From the NCBI GenBank assembly GCA_026419405.1, contig JANZZL010000103.1, forward strand, positions 1-44,988: a stretch of 44,988 nucleotides of DNA, written 5' to 3'. This DNA is from Paracoccaceae bacterium. GTDB taxonomy: Bacteria > Pseudomonadota > Alphaproteobacteria > Rhodobacterales > Rhodobacteraceae. The translations under genes and the position numbers were made by a program. Positions 34,566 to 44,988 of the stretch are shown here, one piece after another; position 1 is the stretch's first letter; every line of letters starts with the position of its first letter. Below the pieces are notes generated by a model. That model saw only the letters and a program-made list of their open reading frames with translations. It was not told where the DNA came from and did not search any database.

Positions 34566-35150
34566 CTAGCCCGCGTCGGTCCGGCCGCGGCGGTCGCTGC
34601 GCAGGTTGGCGTAGAGAACGTGGTTGCGCCAGCGCCCGTTGATCTGCAGATAGCTCTGCGCCACGCCCTCGTACTTGAACCCCGCGCCCTCGAGCACCCC
34701 GCGCGAGGCGGCGTTCTCGGGCAGGCAGGCGGCCTCGATCCGGCTGAGGTCCATCTCGGTGAAGGCGTAGTGGACCACCGCCTTGATCGCCTCCTTCATG
34801 TAGCCCTGCCGGGCAAAGCGCACGCCGATCCAGTAGCCGAGCGTGCCCGCCTGCGCCGGACCGCGGCGGATGTTGTCGAGCGTGATCGCGCCGAGCAGCA
34901 CCTGGTCCTCGCGCCGGATCAGGAAGAGCGGCAGCGCCGAGCCCTGGGAAACGGCCCGGGCGGCCCAGTAGACGCGGTTGGTGAAGGCGCGGCGGCTCAG
35001 GTGGTCCTCGGCCCAGGCCGGCTCCCAGGGCATCAGGAAGTCGGCGCTCTCACGTCGCAGCGCAACCCAGGCGCGGAAGTCGGCGTGCTGCGGCAGGCGA
35101 AGGACGAGCCGCTCGGTCGGGATGCTGACCTTCGGCCGGCCGAGCAGCAT
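34566..35150 (-). CDS. GNAT acetyltransferase, RimJ/RimL-like
   Basis: This 194-residue protein resembles ribosomal-protein N-acetyltransferases: PTERLVLRLPQHADFRAW, PLFLIRREDQVLLGAITLDNI, GTLGYWIGVRFARQGYMKEAI (acetyl-CoA loop) and AACLPENAASRGVLEGAGF. The C-terminal VAQSYLQINGRWRNHVLYA is typical of RimJ-type enzymes. ATG 35150 overlaps the M16 stop by one base (TGATG), so it is coupled to that gene. In Rhodobacterales this gene commonly closes the thrC-M16 cluster. The true acceptor protein is not determined. Confidence 0.9.
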   Translation of the reverse strand: MLLGRPKVSIPTERLVLRLPQHADFRAWVALRRESADFLMPWEPAWAEDHLSRRAFTNRVYWAARAVSQGSALPLFLIRREDQVLLGAITLDNIRRGPAQAGTLGYWIGVRFARQGYMKEAIKAVVHYAFTEMDLSRIEAACLPENAASRGVLEGAGFKYEGVAQSYLQINGRWRNHVLYANLRSDRRGRTDAG

Positions 35151-36451
35151 CAGGCGGCGAGCCGCTCGGTCAGCCGTGCGAGCGCCGGGGCGCGCTCGCC
35201 GGGCCCGTAGAGCGCCAGGGCCGCCTGCCCGGCCTGGGCGAGGCGCTCGGCGAAGCCTGTCACCTCGGCCCGGGTCACGGCCTCGATCCGGGCGACCGTC
35301 TCGGCCACGCTCGGCACCCGGCCCCAGATCGCCAGCATCCGCGCCAGCCGCTCGGCCCGCGCGGTGGGGCTTTCGAGGCCCATCAGCAGCCCCGCCTTCA
35401 TCTGGGCGCGCGCCCGTGCCACCTCGGCCTCGGTCAGGTCCGCGGCGGCACGGCGCATCTCGTCCACCGTGAGTTCGGCCAGCCCGGCGATGTCCTCGGC
35501 CGAGGTGCCGGCGTAGACGGTGATCAGCCCGGTATCGGCATAGGCGCCGGCCTGGGCGAAGATCGAGTAGCACAGGCCGCGCTTCTCGCGCGCCTCCTGG
35601 AACAGCCGCGAGGACATGCCCCCGCCGAGCGCCTGGGCATAGACCTGGGCGGCGAAGAAGGCCTCGTCGCGGTAGCCCGGCCCCTCGAAGCCGAGCGCGA
35701 AGTGGACCTGTTCCAGCGCCTTGAGCTCGCGCCGTTCGCGGGGCGCGAAGCGCGCCGGCTCGGGCGGCACCGAGGCGCGCGGGGCGAGGTGGCCGAGCAG
35801 ATCCTCGGCCTGCCGGACGATCGCGTCGTGGTCGATGCCGCCGGCGGCGGCCAGGATCAGGCGGTCGGGCCCGTAATGCGCGCCGACGAAGCGGCGGAAA
35901 TCCTCGCGCCGGAAGGCCGAGACCCGCTCCTCGGGTCCGAGGATGGTGCGGCCCATCGGCTGATCGGGGAAGGCGGCCTCCTGGAGCCAGTCGAAGATGA
36001 TGTCGTCGGGCGTGTCCAGCGCCTGGCCGATCTCCTGCAGGATGACGCCGCGTTCGATCTCGATCTCGGCCTCGTCGAACAGCGGGTTGAGGACGATGTC
36101 GGCCACCACGTCGAGCGCGAGCGCCACGTCGTCCTTCAGGACCCGGGCATAGTAGGCGGTGGTCTCGCGGCTGGTGTAGGCGTTGATGTAGCCGCCGACG
36201 TCCTCGATCTCCTCGGCGATCCGGAGCGCGCTGCGCCGTTCGGTTCCCTTGAAGGCCATGTGTTCGAGGAAGTGGGCGATCCCGTTCTCCTCGGCGCGCT
36301 CGTGGCGCCCGCCCGCCTCCACCCACAGGCCGATCGTGGCCGAGTCGATCCCCGGCATCGCCTCGGTCACGACGCGGACGCCGTTCGGAAGGGTGTGCAG
36401 GTTCACGCTCACGGACGGTGGCTCATCTGCGGTTCGCTGGCTCGGGCTCAC
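35150..36451 (-). CDS. M16-family zinc peptidase (mitochondrial-processing-peptidase-like)
   Basis: This 433-residue peptidase has the inverted zinc motif HFLEHMAFKGT (HxxEH) and the downstream zinc-ligand region INAYTSRETTAYYARVL to EIEIERGVILQEI. The C-terminal half carries the family ALGGGMSSRLFQEAREKRGLCYSI. Such proteins are the bacterial relatives of the mitochondrial processing peptidase beta subunit. The start is GTG 36451, overlapping the thrC stop as GTGA; a later GTG near 36409 would match shorter homologues but has no SD. The gene lies in the conserved thrC-M16-GNAT order. Confidence 0.93.
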   Translation of the reverse strand: MSPSQRTADEPPSVSVNLHTLPNGVRVVTEAMPGIDSATIGLWVEAGGRHERAEENGIAHFLEHMAFKGTERRSALRIAEEIEDVGGYINAYTSRETTAYYARVLKDDVALALDVVADIVLNPLFDEAEIEIERGVILQEIGQALDTPDDIIFDWLQEAAFPDQPMGRTILGPEERVSAFRREDFRRFVGAHYGPDRLILAAAGGIDHDAIVRQAEDLLGHLAPRASVPPEPARFAPRERRELKALEQVHFALGFEGPGYRDEAFFAAQVYAQALGGGMSSRLFQEAREKRGLCYSIFAQAGAYADTGLITVYAGTSAEDIAGLAELTVDEMRRAAADLTEAEVARARAQMKAGLLMGLESPTARAERLARMLAIWGRVPSVAETVARIEAVTRAEVTGFAERLAQAGQAALALYGPGERAPALARLTERLAA

Positions 36452-37836
36452 GCGGCGCGACGATCCCGGATCAGGGCCTCGAGGGCGGCGAGGTCGTTCG
36501 GGGCCTCGGTCACCCGTTCGGGGCGTTGATAGAGGTCGGCCATGCGGTTGGGAAGGGGGGGCCGGATGCCGATGGCGGCCTCGACCGCCTCGGGGAACTT
36601 GGCCGGATGCGCGGTGGCCAGCGTGACCATCGGGTTGCGGCCGAGATGCTCTGCGGCGACCTTCACCCCGACGGCCGTGTGCGGGCAGAGCACCTCGCCC
36701 GTCTCGGCCCGGATGCGGGCGATGGTGGCGAGCGTCTCGGCCTCGGAGGCCCGGCCCGAGGCGAAGGCCTCGCGCAGGCGGCCGAGCGGCTCCGGCGCGA
36801 GCCGGAAGCCCCCGGTCTCCCTCAGGTCGGCCATCAGCCGCGCCACCGCCTCGCCGTCGCGGCCATGGGCATCGAACAGCGCGCGCTCGAAGTTCGAGCT
36901 GACCTGGATGTCCATCGAGGGGCTCGCCGAGGGGAGGACGCCGGTCGGCCGATACTCGCCGGTGCGCAGGCAGCGGTCGAGGATGTCGTTCTGGTTGGTG
37001 GCGACGACCAGGCGGCCGACCGGCAGGCCCATGCGCTGCGCCACCCGGCCGGCGTAGATGTCGCCGAAGTTGCCGGTGGGCACGGTGAAGTCCACCGCCC
37101 GGTGCGGCGCGCCGAGCGCGGTGGCGGCGGTGACGTAGTAGACGACCTGGGCCAGCACCCGCGCCCAGTTGATCGAGTTGACGCCGGCCAGCCCTACCTC
37201 GTCGCGGAAGGCGAAGTCGTTGAACATGTCCTTGACGCGGGCCTGGCAGTCGTCGAAGTCGCCGTCGAGCGCGATCGCGTGCACGTTCGGCTCGACGGGC
37301 GTCGTCATCTGCCGCCGCTGCACCTCGCTGACCCGACCGCGGGGGAACAGGATGAAGACATCGACGTTGGCAAGGCCGCGGAACGCCTCGATCGCGGCCG
37401 AGCCGGTATCGCCCGAGGTCGCGCCGACGATGGTGAGGCGCCGGCCCGTCCGCCCCAGCGACAGCTCGAAGAGCTGGCCGATGAGCTGCATGGCGAAATC
37501 CTTGAAGGCCAGCGTCGGCCCGTGGAACAGCTCGAGCAGGAAGTGGTTGGGTCCGAGCTGCACGAGCGGCGCCCGCGCGGCATGGCCGAAACCCGCGTAG
37601 GCCCGCGCGATGCAGCCGCGCAGCGCGTCGTCGCCGAAGGCCTCGCCCGTGAAGGGCCGCATGATGCGGAAGGCGACGTCCTCGTAGGGCAGCCCCGCGA
37701 GCGCGGCGATCTCGTCCGGGGAGAGGGCCGGGACGGACTCGGGCACGTAGAGCCCGCCGTCGCGGGCGAGCCCGGTCATCATCGCCTCCTCGAAGGTCAG
37801 GGCCGGGGCACGGCCGCGGGTCGAGACGTAGCGCAT
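36448..37836 (-). CDS. thrC: Threonine synthase
   Basis: ThrC converts O-phospho-L-homoserine to L-threonine with PLP. The 462-residue protein shows MRYVSTRGRAPALTFEEAMM, GLARDGGLYVPE, LFHGPTLAFKDFAMQL (PLP lysine in FKD), TSGDTGSAAIEAFRGL, VNSINWARVLAQ, PTGNFGDIYAG and TAHPAKFPEAVEAA. This is the long class found in proteobacteria and yeast. ATG 37836 is chosen with GAAGG upstream. Its stop overlaps the M16 GTG start, and the SURF1 stop lies 10 nt upstream, so it is in the same transcript as the cta genes. Confidence 0.96.
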   Translation of the reverse strand: MRYVSTRGRAPALTFEEAMMTGLARDGGLYVPESVPALSPDEIAALAGLPYEDVAFRIMRPFTGEAFGDDALRGCIARAYAGFGHAARAPLVQLGPNHFLLELFHGPTLAFKDFAMQLIGQLFELSLGRTGRRLTIVGATSGDTGSAAIEAFRGLANVDVFILFPRGRVSEVQRRQMTTPVEPNVHAIALDGDFDDCQARVKDMFNDFAFRDEVGLAGVNSINWARVLAQVVYYVTAATALGAPHRAVDFTVPTGNFGDIYAGRVAQRMGLPVGRLVVATNQNDILDRCLRTGEYRPTGVLPSASPSMDIQVSSNFERALFDAHGRDGEAVARLMADLRETGGFRLAPEPLGRLREAFASGRASEAETLATIARIRAETGEVLCPHTAVGVKVAAEHLGRNPMVTLATAHPAKFPEAVEAAIGIRPPLPNRMADLYQRPERVTEAPNDLAALEALIRDRRAA

Positions 37837-37846
37837 CGGTCCGCCT

Positions 37847-38524
37847 TCAGGCACGCCGGCGCAGCACGCGCCGGATGAGGAACGCCGTCATCGCCAGCCA
37901 GACCGCCGCGAGCCCGAACCAGGTGATGGCGTATTCGAGGTGATCGTTCCTCAGCCCGGAACTGTCCACCGGCAGGGGCGTCACGGGCGTGTCGGTTTGC
38001 GACGTCTCGCGCAGCACGACCAGCACGGGCTCGGTGCCGAGCCGGGCGGCCATGGCGGGCACGTCGCGGGCGAACCAGTAGCCGCGCACCGGGTCGGGCG
38101 GCGGGGTGAAGCGGTCGGTCTCCTGCGGCCAGTCGAGATTGCCCGTCACGCGCGCCTTGCCGCCCTCGCGCGGCAGGCCCTGGGTGCCCTCGCGCAGGAA
38201 GCCGCGGTCGATCAGGATGCGGCGGCCCTCCACCGTCTGGAACGGCGCGATGACGCGGTAGCCGGGCCCCAGACCCTTCGGGCTGGCGAGCACCAGGAGG
38301 TCGCCCTCGAGATAGGTTCCCTCCACCTCGACCGGCTGGAAGCGGTGGCGCTCCGGATCGACCGGCGCCGGCGGCAGCGCGGTGGGCGTGGCGCCGATCG
38401 CGGCCTCGATCCGGGCGATCTGGGCCTGCTTCTGCTCGAGCCGGTCGAGCTGCCAGAGGCCGAGCCCGACGAGGACCGCCGCGCCCCCGAGGCCGAGGAG
38501 CAGCGGAAAGACGACGCGGCGCAT
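37847..38524 (-). CDS. SURF1-family cytochrome oxidase assembly protein
   Basis: This 225-residue protein has a transmembrane helix at each end: residues 3-23, VVFPLLLGLGGAAVLVGLGLW, and residues about 200-220, TWFGLAAVWLAMTAFLI. The motifs LGLWQLDRLEQKQA, GPGYRVIAPFQTVEGRRILIDRGFL, YWFARDVPAMA and NDHLEYAITWFGLA are diagnostic of SURF1/Shy1. SURF1 proteins help deliver or retain heme a for subunit I of aa3-type oxidase. It sits between ctaE and thrC in the usual Rhodobacterales order. Confidence 0.94.
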   Translation of the reverse strand: MRRVVFPLLLGLGGAAVLVGLGLWQLDRLEQKQAQIARIEAAIGATPTALPPAPVDPERHRFQPVEVEGTYLEGDLLVLASPKGLGPGYRVIAPFQTVEGRRILIDRGFLREGTQGLPREGGKARVTGNLDWPQETDRFTPPPDPVRGYWFARDVPAMAARLGTEPVLVVLRETSQTDTPVTPLPVDSSGLRNDHLEYAITWFGLAAVWLAMTAFLIRRVLRRRA

Positions 38525-38612
38525 GGGGATTTCCTTCCAGAAGCGTCAGGCGCGGGACATCACCCCCGCGCCTGCCGGTCTCAGGTGGGCCGGGGTTCCC
38601 GGCCGCGCGGCG

Positions 38613-39425
38613 TCAGTGCAGGCCGATGCCCCACATGTAGACCGCCGCGAAGAGGAACAGCCAGACGACGTCGACGAAGTGCCAGTACCAGGCCGCCGCC
38701 TCGAAGCCGACGTGCTGCTCGGCCGTGAAGTGCCCGGCGCGCACGCGCAGCCAGCACACCGTCAGGAAGATGGTCCCGATGATCACATGCGCACCGTGGA
38801 AGCCGGTGGCCATGAAGAAGTTCGAGAAGAACTTGTCCTGGCCGAAGGTCCAGTCCTGCGGGCCGATGAGATACCAGTATTCGTAGGCCTGGAGGCCGGT
38901 GAAGGCGATGCCGAGCAGGATGCCGATGCCCAGACCCCATTCCACGTCCTTGCGGCTCTCGTTGTGGACGAGCGCGTGGTGGGCCCAGGTCACGGCGCAG
39001 CCCGACAGCAGCAGGATCAGCGTGTTGATCAGCGGGATGTGCAGCGGATCGACGTGGTAGAACTCCGGCGGCACGTAGGTCGACCCCTCGTAGGTGTTCA
39101 TGGGGTAGAGCGCGTGCTTGAAGAAGCTCCAGAACCAGGCCGAGAAGAACATCACCTCGGACATGATGAACAGGATGAAGCCGTAGCGCAGGCCGAGCCG
39201 CACCACGGGCGTGTGGTCGCCCGAGCGGCTTTCGGCGATCACGTCCGACCACCAGCCGAACATCACGTAGAGCACCGCCGCAAGGCCGATCAGGAACAGC
39301 CACGGCCCCGAGCCGTGCATCCAGAGCACCGCGCCGAACAGCATCGTGAACCCGCCGACGGCGCCGACGAAGGGCCAGATCGACGGATGCAGGATGTGGT
39401 AGTCGTGTTGCTTCGCGTGGGCCAT
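38613..39425 (-). CDS. ctaE: Cytochrome c oxidase subunit III
   Basis: This 270-residue subunit III has seven predicted helices. It starts [20 protein letters not shown]. Typical motifs are [48 protein letters not shown] and [20 protein letters not shown]. These are the conserved lipid/oxygen-path residues of aa3-type oxidases. It follows ctaG with a 21-nt gap and precedes SURF1. Length is standard. Confidence 0.97.
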   Translation of the reverse strand: MAHAKQHDYHILHPSIWPFVGAVGGFTMLFGAVLWMHGSGPWLFLIGLAAVLYVMFGWWSDVIAESRSGDHTPVVRLGLRYGFILFIMSEVMFFSAWFWSFFKHALYPMNTYEGSTYVPPEFYHVDPLHIPLINTLILLLSGCAVTWAHHALVHNESRKDVEWGLGIGILLGIAFTGLQAYEYWYLIGPQDWTFGQDKFFSNFFMATGFHGAHVIIGTIFLTVCWLRVRAGHFTAEQHVGFEAAAWYWHFVDVVWLFLFAAVYMWGIGLH

Positions 39426-39446
39426 GCAGGGTCTCCGTCCGGTCCG

Positions 39447-40040
39447 TCAGTTCGTTGTCGTTGCGACCCCACCCGCCGGCGCCAGCGCCGCCGTCTCGGG
39501 GAGGTCGATGGTGTGGAAAGTATAGGAAAGGGTGATCTGCCTCACGAACTTCCCGTCGCGGTCCCGGACGATGGCGGGATCGACGTAGAAGGTGACGGGC
39601 ATCTCCGCCCGCTCGCCGGGCTGGAGGACCTGGCTCTCGAAGCAGAAACAGTCGATCTTGGTGAAGAACCCGCCCGCCGCGAAGGGCGTCACGTTGTAGC
39701 TGGCCGAGCCGGCGACGGGCCGGTCGGTGGGGTTCTCGGCCTCGTAGAAGGCGAGCGCCACCTCGCCGATCCTGACCTTCATCTCGCGCTGCATCGGGCG
39801 GAAGCGCCAGGGCATGCCGGCCTCGAGCGAGGCGTCGAAGCGCACGGTGATCGTCTGGTCGAGCACCTCCACCCCCCGGCCGTCGGCGACCGAGGTCGTG
39901 CCGCCGTAGCCGGTGACCCGGCAGAACCAGTCGTAGAGCGGCACCGAGGCGAAGCCGAGCGAGCCCATGACGAGGACGACGGCGATGGTCTGGACCAGCG
40001 TCTTGTGCCGGTCGCTCAGGGCGCGGTAGCGGCGGATCAT
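39447..40040 (-). CDS. ctaG: Cytochrome c oxidase assembly protein CtaG (Cox11 type)
   Basis: This 197-residue copper chaperone is needed for CuB insertion. It has a single N-terminal membrane helix (about 15-33, [20 protein letters not shown]) and then the Cox11 domain. Motifs are [35 protein letters not shown] and [12 protein letters not shown], with the Cu-binding CFCF cysteines; the C-terminal [10 protein letters not shown] follows. The ATG at 40040 overlaps the upstream small membrane protein stop (ATGA). It is complete and normal in length. Confidence 0.96.
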   Translation of the reverse strand: MIRRYRALSDRHKTLVQTIAVVLVMGSLGFASVPLYDWFCRVTGYGGTTSVADGRGVEVLDQTITVRFDASLEAGMPWRFRPMQREMKVRIGEVALAFYEAENPTDRPVAGSASYNVTPFAAGGFFTKIDCFCFESQVLQPGERAEMPVTFYVDPAIVRDRDGKFVRQITLSYTFHTIDLPETAALAPAGGVATTTN

Positions 40041-40231
40041 CGGTTCGGCTCCGTCGGGGGAAGCATGCTGGCGCGGGGCTGATGGTCGTAGGCCTCCATC
40101 AGCGAGCCGTTCGCGATCTTGACGACCGTGATCCCGAAGATCAGTGCCGCGAAGGCGAGGAGCGTGACGAGGACGCCCACGTTCCGGCCGAGGCGGCGGC
40201 TGTGCAGTTCGTGCGGCTTGTGGAACGCCAT
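40037..40231 (-). CDS. Small CoxF-like membrane protein in the cta operon
   Basis: This 64-residue protein ([19 protein letters not shown]) has one predicted membrane helix ([20 protein letters not shown]) and a polar C-terminal tail. Its position between ctaB and ctaG, with ATGA coupling to ctaG and a one-base overlap with the ctaB stop, matches the small CoxF-like protein found in alphaproteobacterial cta operons. A role in oxidase assembly is suggested by position only. Confidence 0.85.
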   Translation of the reverse strand: MAFHKPHELHSRRLGRNVGVLVTLLAFAALIFGITVVKIANGSLMEAYDHQPRASMLPPTEPNR

Positions 40232-41157
40232 CAGGAGGCCCCCCAGGCGCGGATCAGCGCATCCGCCAGCAGCGCGCCGAAGTGCAGGAAGAGGTAGAGA
40301 AGCGAGAAGCGGAAGAAGCGCTTCTCGGCGGCGTAGCCGTCGGCCTCGGCCGCGGCCTCGTCGCGCCGCCGGATGCGCAGCGCGCCGAGGACGAACCAGG
40401 CGTTCAGCACGACGGCGGCCGTCCAGTAGGCGGGCCCGCCGAGGCCGGTGAACCCGGCGCCGAGCGCGAAGGCGGCGAGCAGCAGCGTGTAGGCCAGGAT
40501 ATGCGCCCGCGTCGCCCTGCGGCCGTGCGTGACGGTCAGCATCGGCACCCCGGCGCGGTGGTAGTCCTCCTTCATGAACAGCGCCAGGCTCCAGAAGTGT
40601 GGCGGCGTCCATAGGAAGATGAGCGCGAACATCAGCCAGGCCTCGAGGCTGGTGCCGCCCGTCGCGGCGGCCCAGCCGATCACCGGCGGAAAGGCCCCCG
40701 CCGCCCCGCCGATGACGATGTTCTGCGGCGTGAGACGCTTCAGCCAGATGGTGTAGACGACGGCATAGAAGAAGATGGTGAAGGCGAGCCACCCGGCGGC
40801 GACCCAGTTCGCCGCGAGGCCGAGCATCACCACGGCGATGCCCGCAAGTCCCGCGCCCAGCGCAAGCGCCTCGTCGGGCGCGATGCGGCCCTGCGGCACC
40901 GGGCGGCGGGCGGTCCGGCGCATCAGCGCGTCGATGTCGGCGTCATACCACATGTTCAGCGCGCCCGAGGCCCCGGCGCCGAGCGCGATGAACAGGATCG
41001 AGGCGAAGGCGAGGAACGGGTGCACCTGCGCCGGCGCGACCAGCAGCCCGACCAGCGCGGTGAACACCACGAGCGACATGACGCGCGGCTTGAGCAGCAG
41101 CACGTAGTCGCCGAAGCGGGCGTCGCCGGTGCGGTCGAAGGCGGTGGCGTCGCTCAT
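40231..41157 (-). CDS. ctaB: Protoheme IX farnesyltransferase (heme O synthase)
   Basis: This 308-residue UbiA-superfamily enzyme attaches farnesyl to heme b to make heme O, the precursor of heme a. Motifs are [17 protein letters not shown], the prenyl-diphosphate Mg motif [36 protein letters not shown] and [17 protein letters not shown]. Seven to nine membrane helices are present. It is separated from ctaC by 39 nt and followed immediately by the CoxF-like gene. Confidence 0.97.
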   Translation of the reverse strand: MSDATAFDRTGDARFGDYVLLLKPRVMSLVVFTALVGLLVAPAQVHPFLAFASILFIALGAGASGALNMWYDADIDALMRRTARRPVPQGRIAPDEALALGAGLAGIAVVMLGLAANWVAAGWLAFTIFFYAVVYTIWLKRLTPQNIVIGGAAGAFPPVIGWAAATGGTSLEAWLMFALIFLWTPPHFWSLALFMKEDYHRAGVPMLTVTHGRRATRAHILAYTLLLAAFALGAGFTGLGGPAYWTAAVVLNAWFVLGALRIRRRDEAAAEADGYAAEKRFFRFSLLYLFLHFGALLADALIRAWGAS

Positions 41158-41196
41158 CGGTCCTCCGGTCGGGGGCGGGAAACCCGTCCCGGCGCC

Positions 41197-42075
41197 TCAC
41201 TCGTTCGATGCGATCTCGACCGCCCGGGGCGCCGCCGAGGGGTTCATCGCATAGGCTTCGCGGGCGCCCTCGAGCCAGGTCTCGTAGTCGGCCGGGCTGA
41301 CCGCCTTGACGGTGATCGGCATGAAGGCGTGGTCCTTGCCGCAGAGCTCGGAGCACTGGCCGAAGTAGACGCCCTCCTTCCCCTCCTCGACCTCGAACCA
41401 GAGTTCCGCGAGGCGGCCCGGAACGCCATCCTGCTTCACGCCGAATGAGGGGATCGTCCACGAATGGATGACGTCGGCCGCGGTCACCTGCATCAGGATC
41501 TTCCTGCCGGTCGGCACGACGACGGCCGTGTCGGTCGCCAGCCGGAACAGTTCCGGCCCGTATCCCGCCGCCTCGAGTTCGTCGGGCCGCAGCATGAAGC
41601 TGTCGAACACGATCCCCTCGTCGGGATACTCGTAGCTCCAGTACCACTGGTGGCCGGTCGCCTTGATCACGACATCCGCCTCGGGCATGATCTGCTGCTT
41701 GAACAGCACCGGCAGCGAGAAGCCCCCGATCAGGAACAGGATGGCGATCGGCACGACCGTCCAGACGAATTCGAGGGGCTGGTTGTGGGTGAAACGCGCG
41801 GGCTGGGGATTGGCGCGGCGGTTGTAGCGCAGGATCACGATCGCCAGGAGCGCCAGCACCAGGATGCAGATCCCGGTGATGATCACCAGGATGAATCCGT
41901 CGAGCCACTGAAGGTCGCGGGCGAGCTCGGTCGCCGCCGGCTGGAACCCCGTCCCCCGATCGACCGGCGCGCCGATGACCGGCAGGTTGTCGGGCAGCGT
42001 CTGGGCTCCGGCGGCACCGGCCGCGGCGGCAACGGCGACGGCGACAGCAGCGACGATCCTCGAGAAAATGCGCAT
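41197..42075 (-). CDS. ctaC: Cytochrome c oxidase subunit II
   Basis: This 292-residue subunit II has an N-terminal signal ([24 protein letters not shown]), two membrane helices (about 50-75 and 95-118) and a periplasmic cupredoxin domain. The CuA ligands are in [16 protein letters not shown], and [13 protein letters not shown] and [16 protein letters not shown] are present. It carries no fused cytochrome c domain. It is the first gene of the ctaC-B-F-G-E-SURF1-thrC cluster and is divergent from tldD. Subunit I (ctaD) is not nearby. Confidence 0.97.
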   Translation of the reverse strand: MRIFSRIVAAVAVAVAAAAGAAGAQTLPDNLPVIGAPVDRGTGFQPAATELARDLQWLDGFILVIITGICILVLALLAIVILRYNRRANPQPARFTHNQPLEFVWTVVPIAILFLIGGFSLPVLFKQQIMPEADVVIKATGHQWYWSYEYPDEGIVFDSFMLRPDELEAAGYGPELFRLATDTAVVVPTGRKILMQVTAADVIHSWTIPSFGVKQDGVPGRLAELWFEVEEGKEGVYFGQCSELCGKDHAFMPITVKAVSPADYETWLEGAREAYAMNPSAAPRAVEIASNE

Positions 42076-42267
42076 CGTGGTTCCCTTGTCTCGACGGGCC
42101 CCTGCCTGCCGGTCCGCGTGCGGGCGCTGCGCCGGAGGCCGGGCTGGTCCGGGGTGACTCCCCGTTGTATCCCGTGACGGTCAAAACCATATTGCGGGGC
42201 GCAGGACAAGCGAAACCGTTGCGGCAAACGGACGCTTTCGGCCGCCCACCGACCGGAGACCCCAGGC

Positions 42268-43689
<1,422 letters not shown>

Positions 43690-43910
43690 CCGGGTGCCGC
43701 GCGAATCGGCGGACGCCGGGACCAGGCCGCCCGGGGGCCCGAGGTGTCGCCGACCGCAGGCGAGCAGAATCAACCGCTTGGAGGCTCTGCGACGGCTCCC
43801 GCAGTCGCCGGAAGCCGGCTGGCGGCAAGGCTTCTGCGGCGTTTACGGCATGTTAAGGATGCGGGTGCTAGAGCTTGCCTCGTGATCAGACGGAGCGGCG
43901 GGTTCAAGGA

Positions 43911-44969
43911 ATGTTTTCTTCCCCACCCCCCCTCGCACCACCCACCACGGAAGAAGATGCTCTCCGCTGGCTCCGTCTGGTCCGCTCCCCCCGCGTCGGC
44001 CCGGCAACCTTCTTCCGCCTGACGGCCGAGCACGGCTCGGTCGCCGCGGCGCTCGATGCGCTGCCGTCGATCGCCCGCGCAGCGGGTGTGGAGGACTATG
44101 CCCCCTGCCCCGCCTCCCGCGCGGCGGCGGAACTGGCCGCGGGCCGCAAGGCGGGCGCGCGGCTGCTCTGCCTGGGCGATGCCGACTATCCGCCGCTTCT
44201 CGCCGAGATCGCCGATCCGCCGCCGCTGCTCTGGGCGCTGGGGGACACCGCCCTGCTCGGCCGCCCGGCGGTGGCGATCGTGGGCGCCCGCAATGCCTCG
44301 AGCCTCGGTCTGCGGATGGCGAAGGCGCTGGCGCGGGGCCTGGGCGAGGCGGGCTGCGTCACCGTCTCGGGGCTGGCGCGCGGGGTCGATGCCGCCTGCC
44401 ATCTTGCCTCGCTGGAAACCGGGACGGTCGCCGTCGTCGCGGGCGGCGTCGATGTCGTCTATCCGCCGGAGAACGCGGCCCTCGCGCGGGACGTCGCTGC
44501 ACGCGGCCTGATCCTGTCGGAACAGCCGATGGGGCTCGAGCCGCTGGCGCGCCACTTCCCGCGGCGCAACCGCATCGTCGCGGGGATCGCGCGCGCGGTC
44601 GTGGTGGTCGAGGCGGCGGCGAAATCCGGCAGCCTGATCACCGCGCGCCTCGCGCTCGAGCAGGGGCGGGAGGTCATGGCGGTGCCGGGGCATCCGTTCG
44701 ATGCCCGCGCCGGAGGCTGCAACCAGCTGATCCGCGACGGCGCGGTGCTGGTGCGCGGCGCCGGGGACGTGCTCGCAGCGCTCGACGGCGGGCTGCATGC
44801 CGGGCGCCCGCGGCATGCGGCGCCGCAGCCTGGGCCGGCCGCGGCGGGAGACGACGCGGCCGGAGACGACGCGGCACCGCCCCGAGGCGGGCCCTGCCCT
44901 GGCGAGGCGGCCGCTGCGGCGCGCGGCGCCGACGGGCCCCGGCGGCCGGCAGGGTCGACGGATCGGGCC
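43911..44969 (+). CDS. dprA: DNA processing protein DprA, truncated at the contig end
   Basis: DprA loads RecA on incoming single-stranded DNA in transformation. From ATG 43911 (MFSSPPPLAPP), with AAGGA directly upstream, 353 codons are visible before the adapter. The Rossmann-like core is complete: VAIVGARNASSLG, TVSGLARGVDAACH, AGGVDVVYPPENA, FPRRNRIVAG, AAKSGSLITA and VPGHPFDARAGGCNQLIRDGA. After about residue 295 the sequence becomes a low-complexity Ala/Gly/Asp/Pro linker with two 15-bp repeats. The winged-helix C-terminal domain of most DprA proteins should lie beyond the contig end. No stop codon is reached; the residues LSLIHI at the end come from the adapter. Confidence 0.93.
44841..44870. 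repeat. 15-bp tandem duplication in the dprA linker
   Basis: GCGGCGGGAGACGAC (44841-44855) is followed by GCGGCCGGAGACGAC (44856-44870), one mismatch apart. It is in frame and encodes a repeated AAGDD in the disordered linker, with no evident functional consequence. Confidence 0.8.
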
Positions 44970-44988
44970 CTGTCTCTTATACACATCT
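44970..44988. other. Nextera/Tn5 mosaic-end adapter remnant
   Basis: The last 19 bases are CTGTCTCTTATACACATCT, exactly the reverse complement of the 19-bp hyperactive Tn5 mosaic end used in tagmentation libraries. Its base composition is unlike the rest of the window. Its translations (LSLIHI forward; MYKRQ and MCIRDR starts on the reverse strand) are the well-known spurious termini found in database proteins from untrimmed contigs. It is not genomic sequence. Confidence 0.98.

Noticed and set aside
34407-35210. An open frame on the + strand across 34407-35210.
   Set aside because: Its 3' two-thirds are antisense to the RimJ-like acetyltransferase. Only the first ~60 nt show similarity to the PhaC-like remnant and were used there.
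44459-44986. Reverse-strand open frames beginning MCIRDR or MYKRQ at the right end.
   Set aside because: The start residues are encoded by the Tn5 adapter and the rest is antisense to dprA.

Overview
This is a very GC-rich, densely packed stretch of chromosome. It most resembles an alphaproteobacterium of the Rhodobacterales/Rhodobacteraceae. The clues are the gene order tldD | ctaC-ctaB-coxF-like-ctaG-ctaE-SURF1-thrC-M16 peptidase-GNAT with dprA beside it, a Hut pathway using HutF plus HutG, an H-NOX/diguanylate cyclase pair, and pervasive ATGA/GTGA stop-start overlaps. I see no phage, plasmid, integrase, IS element, CRISPR array, tRNA or rRNA. The last 19 bases (44970-44988) are not genomic: they match the Tn5/Nextera mosaic-end adapter, so the window ends at a contig end inside dprA.

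Layout. 132-7548: a complete histidine-degradation locus. hutC faces hutF tail to tail, and hutF diverges from the translationally coupled operon hutI-hutH-hutG-hutU. A textbook HutC-type operator sits between hutF and hutI. 7573-8634: an isolated pcaB-like cycloisomerase. 8866-9004: a 61-bp tandem repeat that carries a perfect dyad. 9001-10643: an H-NOX-like protein coupled to an HNOBA-GGDEF diguanylate cyclase; the H-NOX lacks both heme-binding signatures. 10742-12544: a DUF4153 membrane protein. 12593-14959: a non-pyrrolysine MttB-family methyltransferase and a HAD phosphatase. 15053-18099: DUF3572, a PleD-like diguanylate cyclase, DUF983 and a Nudix hydrolase. 18199-20167: a fatty-acid desaturase divergent from an XRE regulator. 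20320-23673: a D-lactate-dehydrogenase-like flavoprotein, a stand-alone Lrp/AsnC sensor domain, a DMT exporter and a divergent MarR regulator.

23763-24988: hisB-hisH, without hisA/hisF following. 24998-29128: DUF2147, a metallo-beta-lactamase-fold protein, a second FAD-linked oxidase and an MFS transporter. 29262-30688: mtnP-apt, a methylthioadenosine/adenine salvage pair. 30775-32759: a class I methyltransferase, a flavin reductase and a GNAT acetyltransferase. 32815-33618: an EcsC-family protein. 33800-34548: a decayed, frameshifted 3' part of a PHA-synthase-like (phaC) gene. 34566-42075: a GNAT, an M16 peptidase, thrC and the cytochrome c oxidase assembly/subunit operon. 42268-43689: tldD. 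43911-44969: dprA, truncated.

Functional threads: catabolism of histidine to glutamate, with formate and ammonia released; c-di-GMP signalling by two cyclases with degenerate sensory domains; salvage and redox flavoenzymes; and aerobic respiration. No single island looks foreign. The most unusual items are the heme-ligand-less H-NOX/GGDEF pair, the 61-bp palindrome-bearing repeat beside it, the phaC remnant, an arginine-rich insertion in HutG and an orphan MttB homologue.
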